Positions 17,594 to 26,077 are shown, counted from the first letter of the stretch. The stretch is DNA of 64,000 bases from Kaistia sp. 32K (GCF_016629525.1 NZ_AP024269.1:1674001-1738000), one strand, 5' to 3'. Translations and numbers: made by a program. Notes: generated from the sequence alone by a model not told the origin.

Positions 17594-19348
17594 ATGCGCA
17601 AATTGCTGTTCACCCTTGCCGCGACGACCATGCTCGCCGGCACGGCACAGGCGACCACTGTCTATCCGCTCGACCGCGCCACGATTCTCGCCGGCTCGCC
17701 GTTCGACTTCAAGGTCGAGTTCAACGAGACGGTCAAGCCCGAGGACATCAAGGTCACGGTCAATGGCCAGGACTACAAGGCGGTGTTCGGCGCCGAGGCG
17801 ACCTTCACCGAATCCGAGACCGGCAAGAACGACAAGAAGCTCGGCTCGGCGCTGATGCTGCGCAAGCTCGTGCTCGCCACGCCCGGCACCTACACGGTCG
17901 AGGCTTCGGCCGGCGCCGAAAAGAAGTCGGTCACCTGGGACGTGTACGGCACCGCCGAGCAGCCCAAGGTCAAGAACGTCATCTTCCTGCTCGGCGACGG
18001 CCTCTCCGTCGCCCACCGCACCGCGGCCCGGATCATGGCCAAGGGCATGACCGAGGGCAAGGCCGACGGCCGCCTCAACATGGACGACCTCGATCGCATG
18101 GCCTTCATCGGCACGTCGTCGACCGAAGCCGTCGCCACCGACAGCGCCAACACCATGTCGGCCTACATGACCGGCCACAAGACGGCCGTGAACGCCCTCG
18201 GCGTCTATGCCGACCGCACGCCGAACAGCTTCGACGATCCGAAGGTCGAGACGCTGGCCGAGGCGCTGCGCCGCCAGACCAAGAAGTCGATCGGCATCGT
18301 CACGACCTCGGAACTGCAGGACGCGACCCCGGCCGCCGTGGTCGCCCATACCCGCAAGCGCGCCGACAAGGCCGAAATCACCGGCATGATGTTCGACATC
18401 CAGCCGGAAGTCGCCCTCGGCGGCGGCTCCGCCTACTTCCTCGGCAAGGACACGCCCGGCTCCAAGCGCAAGGACGACAAGGACTACATCAAGCAGTTCC
18501 AGGACGCCGGCTACACGCTCGCGACCGACCAGGCGGAGCTCGAGAAGGCCGCCGGCACCAACACCGGCAAGATCCTCGGCCTGTTCCACACCGGCAACAT
18601 GGATACGCTGCTCGACCGCAAGTTCCTGAAGAAGGGCACCGTTCCGAAGTTCCCGAACCAGCCCGGCCTGGTCGAGATGACGGAAACCGCCTTGGAGCAG
18701 CTCTCGAAGAACCCCGAGGGCTTCTTCCTGATGGTCGAGGGCGCGAACATCGACAAGATGTCCCATCCGCTCGACTGGGACCGCGCCGTCGTCGAGACCA
18801 TCGAGTTCGACAAGGCCGTCGGCGCTGCCCGCGCCTTCGCCGAGAAGAACCCGGATACGCTGATCATCGTCACCGGCGACCACACCCATGGCGTCTCGAT
18901 CATCGGCACCGTCGATGACGACAAGCCCGGCACCGAGATGCGCGAGAAGGTCGGCACCTATGCCGACGCCGGCTTCCCGAACTACACGCATGAGAACAAG
19001 GACGGCTACCCGGACCGGGTGGACGTGTCGCGTCGCCTGTTCCTCGCCGCCAACAACGGCCCGGACCACTACGAGACCTTCCGTCCGAAGCTCGACGGCC
19101 CGTTCGTGCCGGCCGTGCAGAACGAGAAGAAGGAATACGTCGCCAACGAAGCCTACAAGGACGTCCCCGGCGCCGTCTTCGTCCAGGGCAACATCCCGAA
19201 GGAAGGCGACTCGGGCGTCCATGCGGTCGACGACGTCGTCCTGCAGTCGGCCGGCCCCGGCTCGGAAGGCTTCAAGGGCTACATGGAGCAGAGCGACGTC
19301 TACCGCGTGATCGTCGACGCGCTGGCGCTGGCGCCCGCCAAGAAGTGA
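17594..19348 (+). CDS. Secreted alkaline phosphatase
   Basis: Periplasmic/extracellular phosphomonoesterase releasing phosphate from organic esters. A Sec signal peptide (MRKLLFTLAATTMLAGTAQA, cleavage after residue 20) precedes an ~90-residue N-terminal beta domain, then the alkaline phosphatase fold with the metal ligand aspartate in IFLLGDGLS (Asp135), the nucleophile Ser184 in ATDSANTMSAYMTG, and the metal histidines in VTGDHTHG. 584 residues, longer than E. coli PhoA because of the N-terminal domain. The start at 17594 is set by the signal peptide and an upstream AAGAGG; longer frames upstream are noncoding. A PHO box upstream suggests induction by phosphate starvation. Confidence 0.92.
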   Translation: MRKLLFTLAATTMLAGTAQATTVYPLDRATILAGSPFDFKVEFNETVKPEDIKVTVNGQDYKAVFGAEATFTESETGKNDKKLGSALMLRKLVLATPGTYTVEASAGAEKKSVTWDVYGTAEQPKVKNVIFLLGDGLSVAHRTAARIMAKGMTEGKADGRLNMDDLDRMAFIGTSSTEAVATDSANTMSAYMTGHKTAVNALGVYADRTPNSFDDPKVETLAEALRRQTKKSIGIVTTSELQDATPAAVVAHTRKRADKAEITGMMFDIQPEVALGGGSAYFLGKDTPGSKRKDDKDYIKQFQDAGYTLATDQAELEKAAGTNTGKILGLFHTGNMDTLLDRKFLKKGTVPKFPNQPGLVEMTETALEQLSKNPEGFFLMVEGANIDKMSHPLDWDRAVVETIEFDKAVGAARAFAEKNPDTLIIVTGDHTHGVSIIGTVDDDKPGTEMREKVGTYADAGFPNYTHENKDGYPDRVDVSRRLFLAANNGPDHYETFRPKLDGPFVPAVQNEKKEYVANEAYKDVPGAVFVQGNIPKEGDSGVHAVDDVVLQSAGPGSEGFKGYMEQSDVYRVIVDALALAPAKK

Positions 19349-19444
19349 TCCGCCGGCCCCTGGCCGCGATCTGAAACCCAGGCTTCGGGCGCCCGCGCCC
19401 GGAGCCATCTCCAGTTTGGCTCGGTCCGTGCAGTTCCTTGCCTT

Positions 19445-19693
19445 CACCTCTCCCTGAGGAGACCTTCGCGCAACACCGCCGTCATCGTGCTGATGGGGTC
19501 TTGCCACCCACCGCCGTCATCCCGGCGAAGGCCGGGATCCAGACACACCGGCCGATGGCCGATAGGCTGGTCCAAGCTTTCTTGGCCGGTGTTTATGGGC
19601 CCCGGCCTCCGCCGGGGCGACGGAGCCTTGCCAATCGGGCGTGGGCCGCATGGCGCCTAGGTGTTCTGTAAAAGGTCTCCACAGGGAGAGGTG
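19445..19693. repeat. MITE-like 250-bp repeat with 20-bp terminal inverted repeats, copy 1
   Basis: Ends are 19445-19464 (starting CACCTCTCCCTG) and its inverted partner 19674-19693, matching at 19 of 20 positions. Inside are two further hairpin motifs, the CGTCATCCCGGC...GCCGGGATCCA core and GGGCCCCGGCCTCCGCCGGGGC. A second, similar copy is at 48054-48303. No open frame is convincing inside, so if mobile it is non-autonomous. It fills most of the 400-base gap between the alkaline phosphatase gene and the next gene (19349-19748). Confidence 0.8.
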
Positions 19694-19748
19694 AGGGGAC
19701 ACAGCTCTTCCGGGCGAAGCCGGTCCTTTCACCAGAAGGAACGATGTC

Positions 19749-20201
19749 ATGACGCTGATACGGATTTCGCGGCGCTCGGTGCTGGTTGGCGGCGTTGCGG
19801 CGCTGGTGGGGGCGGGGCCCGCGCTCGCGGCGGTCCCGACGCTCACCTTCGACGAGCTCTATGGCTCCGTCGGCGTCCTCGGCCTGACCTTTTCCGACAA
19901 GGTGAAGCAGCTCGCCGGCCAGACTGTCACCATGCGCGGCTTTATGGCGCCGCCGCTGAAGGCGGAAGCGGCCTTCTTCGTGCTCACCGAAATCCCGATG
20001 GCGCTCTGCCCGTTCTGTTCGTCCGATGCCGACTGGCCGGACAACATCCTCGTCGTCTATCTCGGCGAGAAGCAGACCTTCGTGCAGCCGAACGCCGTTA
20101 TCGAGGTGCGCGGCCAGCTGGAATTCGGATCCTGGACCGATCCGGAAACCGGCTTCGTCAGCCTGCTCCGGCTGCGCGACGCCAGTTTTCGCGCGATCTA
20201 G
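19749..20201 (+). CDS. Exported CPFC-motif protein, DUF3299-like, partner of the ABC system
   Basis: 150 residues. The N terminus has a twin-arginine-like signal (ISRRSVLVGGVAALVGAG then ALAA), followed by a compact beta-rich domain with QTVTMRGFMAPPLK and the motif ALCPFCSSDADWPD. The beta pattern (GFMAPP, then EIPMALCPFC, then VVYLG and a terminal strand set) resembles DUF3299/OB-like exported proteins that accompany metal-regulated FtsX-type ABC genes. The CPFC pair could bind metal or form a disulphide. Separated from the ATPase gene by 11 bases; together with the permease it forms a three-gene operon. Function is not established; metal handling is my inference. Confidence 0.7.
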   Translation: MTLIRISRRSVLVGGVAALVGAGPALAAVPTLTFDELYGSVGVLGLTFSDKVKQLAGQTVTMRGFMAPPLKAEAAFFVLTEIPMALCPFCSSDADWPDNILVVYLGEKQTFVQPNAVIEVRGQLEFGSWTDPETGFVSLLRLRDASFRAI

Positions 20202-20212
20202 GAGCGCGCGCC

Positions 20213-20899
20213 ATGCTCGGATTGCATCTCGAAGGACTGGATGTCTCCTTCGCCGGACTGCCGGTTCCCGTCCTCTCGATCCCGCTTCTGGAAATCGCGC
20301 CCGGCGAACGCGTCGCCGTCACCGGGCCGTCCGGCTCCGGCAAGAGCACGCTGGTCAATATCGTGACCGGTCTGGAGCGCGCGACCAAGGGCGTCGTGCG
20401 CTGGCGCGATACCGATATCGCCCGGCTCTCGGAGGGCGCCCGCGACGCGTGGCGCGCCGGGAATGTCGGCCTCGTCATGCAGGATTTTCACCTCTTTCCC
20501 GGTCTCTCGGCGCTGGAAAACGTGCTGCTGCCGGTTCGCCTGCGCGCCCGCGGAGTCGGAGCGCATATCGACCGGGCGCGGGACCTGATGCGCCGCGTCG
20601 GGCTCGGCCGGCATGACCAGAAGGTCACCACCATGTCGCGCGGCGAGATGCAGCGCGTCGCCGTCGCCCGCGCCCTGCTCAGGAAGCCCGGCGTGCTCAT
20701 CGCCGATGAACCGACCGCGAGCCTCGATGCCGAGAGCGGCGGCGCGGTGGCGGAACTGCTTTTGGAACTCTCCCGCGAGGAGGGCACGACGCTCCTCGTC
20801 GTCTCGCACGATCCGCGCCTGGTCGAGCGGATGGATCGCCGTATCCGCCTCGCCGCCGGGCGGATCGCTTCCACCGCCGAGGGAGATCTGACCGCATGA
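20213..20899 (+). CDS. ABC transporter ATP-binding protein (LolD/MacB-like class)
   Basis: 228 residues, one nucleotide-binding domain: Walker A GPSGSGKSTL (about 40-49), Q-loop VMQDFHLFPG, Walker B VLIADEPTAS and the H-loop histidine in VVSHDPRL. The family signature, normally LSGGQ, reads MSRGEMQRVAVARAL, an unusual variant in which the first Gly is Arg and Gln is Glu. This class pairs with FtsX/MacB-type permeases that act as mechanotransmitters rather than classical importers. Stop overlaps the permease start by four bases (ATGA), so the two are coupled. Start at ATG 20213; GGAG precedes it at 20201-20204. Confidence 0.9.
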   Translation: MLGLHLEGLDVSFAGLPVPVLSIPLLEIAPGERVAVTGPSGSGKSTLVNIVTGLERATKGVVRWRDTDIARLSEGARDAWRAGNVGLVMQDFHLFPGLSALENVLLPVRLRARGVGAHIDRARDLMRRVGLGRHDQKVTTMSRGEMQRVAVARALLRKPGVLIADEPTASLDAESGGAVAELLLELSREEGTTLLVVSHDPRLVERMDRRIRLAAGRIASTAEGDLTA

Positions 20900-22191
20900 T
20901 TCGCTTCGTCTTCGCCGATCTCCGCCGCCTCTGGGCGGGTTCGCTGGTCGTCATCCTGCTGGTCGCGCTGGCGACCGCGCTCGGCATGGCCGTGACCCTG
21001 CAGGAGCGGGCGCTTCGCCTGGGCAGCGCGCGGGCGGCCGACAAGTTCGATCTCGTCATCGGCGCCGCCGGCAGCGAGACGCAGCTGGTCCTCTCCTCGG
21101 TCTTCCTGCAGGCAGCACCCCTGCCGCTGCTGTCGGGCAAGATCCTGCACGATCTCGCCGGGGATCCGCGCGTCGGCCGGGCGGCTCCCGTCGGCTTCGG
21201 CGATTCCTTCGGTGGGTATCCGATCGTCGGTACCACCACGGTGCTGATCGACGGCGCCGGCGGCGGGCTCGCCGAGGGCCGCGCCTTCGCCGCGAAGCCG
21301 GAGGCGGTGGTCGGCTCGAGCGTCGCGCTGGCGCTCGGCCAGGAGGTGAAGCCGATGCACGGCATGCCGGGTGAGGGCGGCCACACCCACGCCGAGATCA
21401 CCTATCGCGTCGTCGGCCGCATGGCGCCGACCGGCACGCCCTGGGATCGCGCCATCCTGGTGCCGATCGAGGCCGTCTGGGGCATCCACGGCATGGGGCC
21501 GGGCCACGAACACGAGCACGACCATGACGCCGCCGGCCATGAGGAAGAGGGCCACGACGAGGCGGGGCACGACGAGCCCGGTCATGCGCACGACGCGGAT
21601 CATGACCATGGCGCAGAACCACCCGCAGCGCTCGGCGGTCCGTGGAGCGACGCGACTCCAGGCGTCCCCGCCATTCTCGTCAAGCCGAAGACCTTCGCCG
21701 ACGCCTACAAGCTTCGCGCCCAGTATCGCGCCGCTCCGACGCTGGCCGTGTTCCCGGGCGAGGTGCTGACGGCGCTCTATGCGACGCTGGGCGACGCCAA
21801 GGCGGTGCTGACGGCCGTCGCCATCGGGGCGCAGATGCTCGTCGCGGCGGCGATCGCGCTGGTGACGGTGATGCATGTCAGCCAGCGCCGCCGCCAGATC
21901 GGCGCGCTCCGGGCGCTGGGCGCGCCCCGGCTGGCGCTGTTCGGCATCGTCTGGACGGAACTGTTCCTGCTCGTCGGCGTCGGCATCCTCGCCGGCTGCG
22001 CGCTCGGCTATGGCGCCGCGCAATTCCTGTCGGCCTGGTTCACCCGCGAGAACGGCGTCGTGCTGCCGGTCGAGTTCGCGCGCTCCGATTTCTGGCTCGT
22101 CCTGGCGCTGCTCGGCGTCTCGGCCGTGCTGGCGGCGCTGCCGGCCTGGCTTGCCTATCGCCAGCCGCCCGCGGCCGCTCTCAGATCGTGA
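20896..22191 (+). CDS. FtsX-type ABC permease with a histidine-rich periplasmic segment
   Basis: 431 residues in the MacB/FtsX topology: one N-terminal helix (about 15-34, WAGSLVVILLVALATALGMA), a large extracytoplasmic domain (about 40-300), and three C-terminal helices (about 310-335, 350-380, 398-420) with the SQRRRQIGALRALGAP cytosolic link typical of the family. The periplasmic domain contains an exceptional His/Asp/Glu run at about residues 205-242 with eleven histidines among acidic residues (HEHEHDHD and further HD pairs), preceded by GGHTHAE. Such runs bind divalent metals, notably Zn, Ni or Co. Part of the 19749-22191 operon. Transport direction and substrate are unknown. Confidence 0.85.
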   Translation: MIRFVFADLRRLWAGSLVVILLVALATALGMAVTLQERALRLGSARAADKFDLVIGAAGSETQLVLSSVFLQAAPLPLLSGKILHDLAGDPRVGRAAPVGFGDSFGGYPIVGTTTVLIDGAGGGLAEGRAFAAKPEAVVGSSVALALGQEVKPMHGMPGEGGHTHAEITYRVVGRMAPTGTPWDRAILVPIEAVWGIHGMGPGHEHEHDHDAAGHEEEGHDEAGHDEPGHAHDADHDHGAEPPAALGGPWSDATPGVPAILVKPKTFADAYKLRAQYRAAPTLAVFPGEVLTALYATLGDAKAVLTAVAIGAQMLVAAAIALVTVMHVSQRRRQIGALRALGAPRLALFGIVWTELFLLVGVGILAGCALGYGAAQFLSAWFTRENGVVLPVEFARSDFWLVLALLGVSAVLAALPAWLAYRQPPAAALRS

Positions 22192-22522
22192 GGGCGCTGA
22201 CGACGATGATCATGGCGACGCCGAACGCCGTGATCAGCAGTCCGATCATGAAGCGGTTTTTCGCGCGCTGGTAGACGGGGATCTCGAGCGAGTTGACCTC
22301 GAGCATCTCGGCCAGCGCCTTGATCTGCAGCACGATGCCGATCGCGAGCGCGATCGCCGCGACGTAGTCCCACGGCATCCAGGCGGAGGCGTCCGTCGCC
22401 CATTGCGCCGTGAAGCCGAGCGAGAAGCCGACGATGATGCCGATCGCGGTCAGCGATCCATTGCGGAAGGCGGCGTCGATTCGCGTCGCCGGCTCGCTCT
22501 CCTTGCCTGCTAGCTCTTGCAT
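22181..22522 (-). CDS. Small membrane protein of unknown function
   Basis: 113 residues from ATG 22522. An N-terminal hydrophilic stretch (MQELAGKESEPATRIDAAFR) is followed by three predicted membrane helices: SLTAIGIIVGFSLGFTAQWA, YVAAIALAIGIVLQIKALAEM and FMIGLLITAFGVAMIIVVSA. I do not recognise a named family. It is convergent with the FtsX-type permease gene and overlaps its 3' end by 11 bases, so it is not part of that operon. The frame extends upstream for 55 codons but loses membrane character and runs into the MFS leader; the shorter start has the typical MQEL-type cytosolic N terminus. Confidence 0.7.
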   Translation of the reverse strand: MQELAGKESEPATRIDAAFRNGSLTAIGIIVGFSLGFTAQWATDASAWMPWDYVAAIALAIGIVLQIKALAEMLEVNSLEIPVYQRAKNRFMIGLLITAFGVAMIIVVSALTI

Positions 22523-22834
22523 CGGCGGGTCTCCTCGCGCGCCTCTTCCCCAGCTGTCGGGAGCGGTCAAGCCGCGCTTGAGCCTACCCGATGCGGGATG
22601 TTCGATACATGACGTTGCGGAGTCGGCGGGAAAAGGGCTGCGCGGAAAGCCATGCGCAGGATGGGGCCGTTCGCGCCCCGTTTGCACCCATCAATTCGCG
22701 TGATGCGAGCATCACGTTTTCTACGCTTCACTTTCCAAATTACCGGGGTCATAGTGCAAATCCTCCATACGACCTCCGGAATCCGCCGCCTTCGAGCCCG
22801 CCTTCCTCTGGTCTCTCAATCAAGGACTTTGGAA
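22523..22834. other. 312-base gap between a small membrane protein gene and the MFS gene
   Basis: No gene, tRNA or repeat family is visible. It must contain the divergent promoters of the two flanking genes, but I see no convincing -35/-10 pair. A somewhat A+T-richer patch lies at about 22705-22770. Confidence 0.4.
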
Positions 22835-24055
22835 GTGAGCGAAAGCGCGCAAGCCTTGCCCGCGTCGCCGGGGCGCGGCGTCGTCGAACGGACATCCCTC
22901 GGCATTCTGGTCGCGATCAGCGTCTCGCACATGCTGAACGACCTCATGCAGTCGGTCATTCCGGCGATCTACCCGATCCTGAAGGACGAGTTCACGCTGA
23001 GCTTCGGCCAGATCGGTCTGATCCAGCTGGCCTTCCAGCTGACGGCGTCGATTCTGCAACCGGTGGTCGGCATCTATACGGACAAGCGCCCGCAGCCCTT
23101 CTCGCTGGCGGTCGGCATGGGCGTGACGCTTTGCGGCCTGCTGATGATGTCGGTCGCGACCAGCTATCCGATGCTGCTGCTCGCCGTCGCCCTGATCGGC
23201 ATGGGCTCGTCGATCTTCCATCCCGAGGCGTCGCGCGTCGCCCGCATGGCTTCCGGCGGACGGCACGGCTTCGCGCAGTCGCTGTTCCAGGTCGGCGGCA
23301 ATTTCGGCTCGGCGATCGGGCCGTTGCTGGCGGCGCTGATCGTGCTCGCGCGGGGGCAGGCGAGCGTCGCCTGGTTCTCGCTCGTCGCGCTCGCGGGCAT
23401 GATGATCCTGACCCGCGTCGGCTTCTGGTATCGCGATCACCAGCGCGAGCGGGCGAAGGTGGCCGCGCCGCCGGTGGTGCAGACCTTGCCACGCAAGGTT
23501 GTCGTCCGCTCGATCCTGATCCTCGCCGTGCTGATCTTCTCGAAGTTCTTCTACATGGCGGCGCTGACCAGCTACTACACCTTCTATCTGATCGAGACCT
23601 TCGACGTTTCGGTGAAGGATTCGCAGCTCTACCTGTTCGCCTTCCTGGCGGCGGTGGCGGCGGGAACCATCGCCGGCGGCCCGATCGGCGATCGCTTCGG
23701 GCGCAAGTCGGTGATCTGGTTCTCGATCCTCGGCGTGCTGCCCTTCACGCTGCTGCTGCCGCACGTCAACCTGTTCTGGACCTGTGCCTTCTCGATGGTC
23801 ATCGGCGCGATCCTCGCCTCGGCCTTCCCGGCGATCATCGTCTATGCGCAGGAGCTGGTGCCGGGGAAGGTCGGCCTCGTCTCCGGCCTGTTCTTCGGCT
23901 TCGCCTTCGGCATGGGCGGCATCGGCGCCGCGGCGCTCGGCGAGCTGGCCGACTGGACGTCGATCGCCTTCGTCTTCCAGATCTGCGCCTTCCTGCCGCT
24001 GCTCGGCCTGCTGACGGCCTTCCTGCCGAACATCCGGTCGCCTCGCCGGACCTGA
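22835..24055 (+). CDS. MFS exporter, fosmidomycin-resistance (Fsr)-like
   Basis: 406 residues and about 12 membrane helices. It begins in a GTG at 22835 that follows AAGGA by eight bases; the frame is open upstream but the extra 61 codons do not look coding. The segment ISVSHMLNDLMQSVIPAIYPILK in helix 1, IGMGSSIFHPEASRVARMAS after helix 4 and GDRFGRKSVI in the central loop are features of the Fsr family of drug/antimetabolite exporters. Probably exports a small phosphonate-like or other toxic compound; substrate is inference from family. Monocistronic between the small membrane protein gene and fabD. Confidence 0.85.
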   Translation: MSESAQALPASPGRGVVERTSLGILVAISVSHMLNDLMQSVIPAIYPILKDEFTLSFGQIGLIQLAFQLTASILQPVVGIYTDKRPQPFSLAVGMGVTLCGLLMMSVATSYPMLLLAVALIGMGSSIFHPEASRVARMASGGRHGFAQSLFQVGGNFGSAIGPLLAALIVLARGQASVAWFSLVALAGMMILTRVGFWYRDHQRERAKVAAPPVVQTLPRKVVVRSILILAVLIFSKFFYMAALTSYYTFYLIETFDVSVKDSQLYLFAFLAAVAAGTIAGGPIGDRFGRKSVIWFSILGVLPFTLLLPHVNLFWTCAFSMVIGAILASAFPAIIVYAQELVPGKVGLVSGLFFGFAFGMGGIGAAALGELADWTSIAFVFQICAFLPLLGLLTAFLPNIRSPRRT

Positions 24056-24337
24056 CCGGCGGATTTCACGGTGGACAAGCGGGCGCGTGCCGATGCGATG
24101 CGCGCCCGCTCCGTTTGAAGGGCCCGAAACATCAGGCCGTCGCAACGTTTCCGGCGAGGAATCCACCGGTGCGCATCGTCGTCGGAGGCATGAGCCGGCG
24201 AAGCGAAACAGCACTGTTTCGGGGCGGCCGCTGCGTGCCTTCCCTAGCGCGAGGCTTGACTTCGCGGCCGTTACAGCGGATTAGCCGCCGCCGAACACGC
24301 GATCATCAGCGCTGAAACATTTCGTGCGGAGCCTGCC

Positions 24338-25276
24338 ATGACCATTGCTCTCACCTTTCCCGGCCAGGGAAGCCAGGCCGTCGGCATGGGCAAGTCGCTC
24401 GCCGACAATTTCGCCGAGGCCCGGGCCGTCTTCGACGAGGTCGACGCGGCGCTTGGCGAGAAGCTCTCGGCCGTCATGTGGGACGGGCCGATCGAGACGC
24501 TGACGCTCACCGCCAACGCCCAGCCCGCCCTGATGGCGGTCAGCCTCGCCGCGCTCCGCGTGCTCGAGGCCCAGGGCTTCGAGGTTTCCAAGGCCGCCTA
24601 TGTCGCCGGCCATTCGCTCGGCGAATATTCGGCGCTGGCCGCCGCCGGCAGCCTGTCGATCGGCGACGCCGCCCGGCTGCTGCGCATCCGTGGCACCGCC
24701 ATGCAGGCCGCCGTGCCGGTGGGCGAGGGCGCCATGGCGGCGCTGCTCGGCCTCGATTTCGAGACGGCCAAGGCCGTCGCGGACGAAGCGGCAGAGGGCG
24801 AGGTCTGCGAGGCCGCCAACGACAACGGTCCCGGCCAGGTCGTCATTTCCGGCGCCAAGGCCGCCGTCGAGCGGGCTCTCGACATCGCCAAGGCCAAGGG
24901 CGCCAAGCGCGCGCTGCTGCTTCCCGTGAGCGCGCCGTTCCATTGCCGCCTGATGCAGCCGGCCGCCGACGTCATGGCGGATGCGCTCGCTAAGGTCACG
25001 ATCAACGCGCCGGCCGTGCCGCTGGTCGCCAACGTGCTGGCCGCGCCGATCTCCGATCCCGCAGAGATCCGCGCCCGCCTCGTCGAGCAGGTCACCGGCA
25101 TGGTGCGCTGGCGCGAATCGATCGGCTGGCTCGCCGCCAACGGCGTCGACCTTTTTGCCGAGATTGGCGCCGGAAAGGTGCTTTCGGGGCTTGCCAAGCG
25201 CATCGCACCCGAGGCACAGACGCTGAATGTCGGCACGTCGGATGACGTCGCCGCCGCCGTCGAGCGGCTGGTTTGA
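24338..25276 (+). CDS. fabD: Malonyl-CoA:ACP transacylase
   Basis: Transfers malonyl from CoA to the phosphopantetheine of ACP, feeding chain elongation. The nucleophile elbow is GHSLGE with Ser93, the catalytic histidine is His202 (SAPFHCRLM), and the N-terminal TFPGQGSQAVGMG oxyanion/acyl motif is present. 312 residues is typical. First gene of the fabD-fabG-acpP-fabF-mltG series; fabG begins 35 bases after its stop. Confidence 0.96.
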   Translation: MTIALTFPGQGSQAVGMGKSLADNFAEARAVFDEVDAALGEKLSAVMWDGPIETLTLTANAQPALMAVSLAALRVLEAQGFEVSKAAYVAGHSLGEYSALAAAGSLSIGDAARLLRIRGTAMQAAVPVGEGAMAALLGLDFETAKAVADEAAEGEVCEAANDNGPGQVVISGAKAAVERALDIAKAKGAKRALLLPVSAPFHCRLMQPAADVMADALAKVTINAPAVPLVANVLAAPISDPAEIRARLVEQVTGMVRWRESIGWLAANGVDLFAEIGAGKVLSGLAKRIAPEAQTLNVGTSDDVAAAVERLV

Positions 25277-25311
25277 GTGATCCGGAATACGGAAAGCAGA
25301 AGGAAGTCGTC

Positions 25312-26049
25312 ATGTTCGATTTGACCGGCAAGCGCGCGCTGGTGACCGGCGCGAGCGGTGGCATCGGCCGGGCGATCGCCCTCGCCCTGCACAAGCAGGG
25401 CGCGACCGTCGCGATCTCGGGCACGCGGCGCGATGCGCTTGACGCGCTCGCGACCGAGCTCGGCACCAATGTGCATGTGCTGCCGTGCAATCTCTCGGTC
25501 GCCGAGGAAGTCGAGACCCTGATCCCGCGCGCCGAAGAGGCGCTGGGCGAGCTCGACATCCTCATCAACAACGCCGGCATCACCCGCGACATGCTGTTCG
25601 CGCGCCTGTCCGACGAGGCCTGGCAGGAAGTTCTCGACGTCAACCTGACGTCCGCCTTCCGCCTGACCCGCGCGGCGCTGCGCGGCATGATGCGCCGGCG
25701 CGCTGGCCGCATCATCTCGATGACCTCGATCGTCGCCGTCACCGGCAATGCGGGGCAGGGCAACTACACCGCCTCCAAGGCGGCGCTGATCGCGATGTCG
25801 AAGTCGCTGGCGCAGGAAGTCGCCAGCCGCAACGTCACGGTCAACTGCGTCGCGCCCGGTTTCATCGAAACGGCGATGACCGATGCGTTGAACGAAAAGA
25901 TTCGCGCCGCGCTGCTCGAGCGCGTTCCGGCGAAGCGTCTCGGCTCGGCCGACGACATCGCCGCCGCCGTGGTCTATCTGGCCTCCGACGAGGCGGCCTA
26001 CGTGACCGGTCAAACCCTTCACGTCAATGGTGGTATGGCCATGATCTAA
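25312..26049 (+). CDS. fabG: 3-oxoacyl-[acyl-carrier-protein] reductase
   Basis: NADPH-dependent reduction of beta-ketoacyl-ACP. 245 residues. Cofactor motif TGASGGIGRA near residues 11-20, NNAGITRD, and the catalytic Ser/Tyr152/Lys156 set (MTSIVAVTGNAGQGNYTASK). The fabD-neighbouring position and ending YVTGQTLHVNGGMAMI are diagnostic of FabG rather than a generic SDR. Start at ATG 25312 is chosen over an ATG-like upstream codon because GAAGGAAG lies just before it and the fold begins at MFDLTGK. Confidence 0.95.
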   Translation: MFDLTGKRALVTGASGGIGRAIALALHKQGATVAISGTRRDALDALATELGTNVHVLPCNLSVAEEVETLIPRAEEALGELDILINNAGITRDMLFARLSDEAWQEVLDVNLTSAFRLTRAALRGMMRRRAGRIISMTSIVAVTGNAGQGNYTASKAALIAMSKSLAQEVASRNVTVNCVAPGFIETAMTDALNEKIRAALLERVPAKRLGSADDIAAAVVYLASDEAAYVTGQTLHVNGGMAMI

Positions 26050-26051
26050 TT

Positions 26052-26077
26052 GAGGAATTCGTATCTGCGCATTCCTC
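26052..26077 (+). other. Inverted repeat just downstream of fabG
   Basis: GAGGAAT (26052-26058) and ATTCCTC (26071-26077) form a perfect 7-bp stem around a 12-base loop, three bases after the fabG stop. No T-run follows, so it is not a classical terminator; it may slow decay or uncouple fabG from acpP, which is usually expressed far more strongly. Confidence 0.35.

Noticed and set aside
17579..19507. 642-codon open frame antisense to the alkaline phosphatase gene
   Set aside because: Shadow of the phosphatase codons (high GC third positions); no motif, no RBS.
19349..19748. A gene within the gap after the alkaline phosphatase
   Set aside because: The only open frames lie within the 250-bp repeat and show no coding signature.
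20488..22023. 511-codon open frame antisense to the ABC and permease genes
   Set aside because: Arg/Asp-rich composition typical of antisense frames, no motifs.
22820..24214. 464-codon antisense frame across the MFS gene
   Set aside because: Antisense shadow: very Asp/Arg/His-rich, lacks motifs, and the + strand membrane protein is clear.
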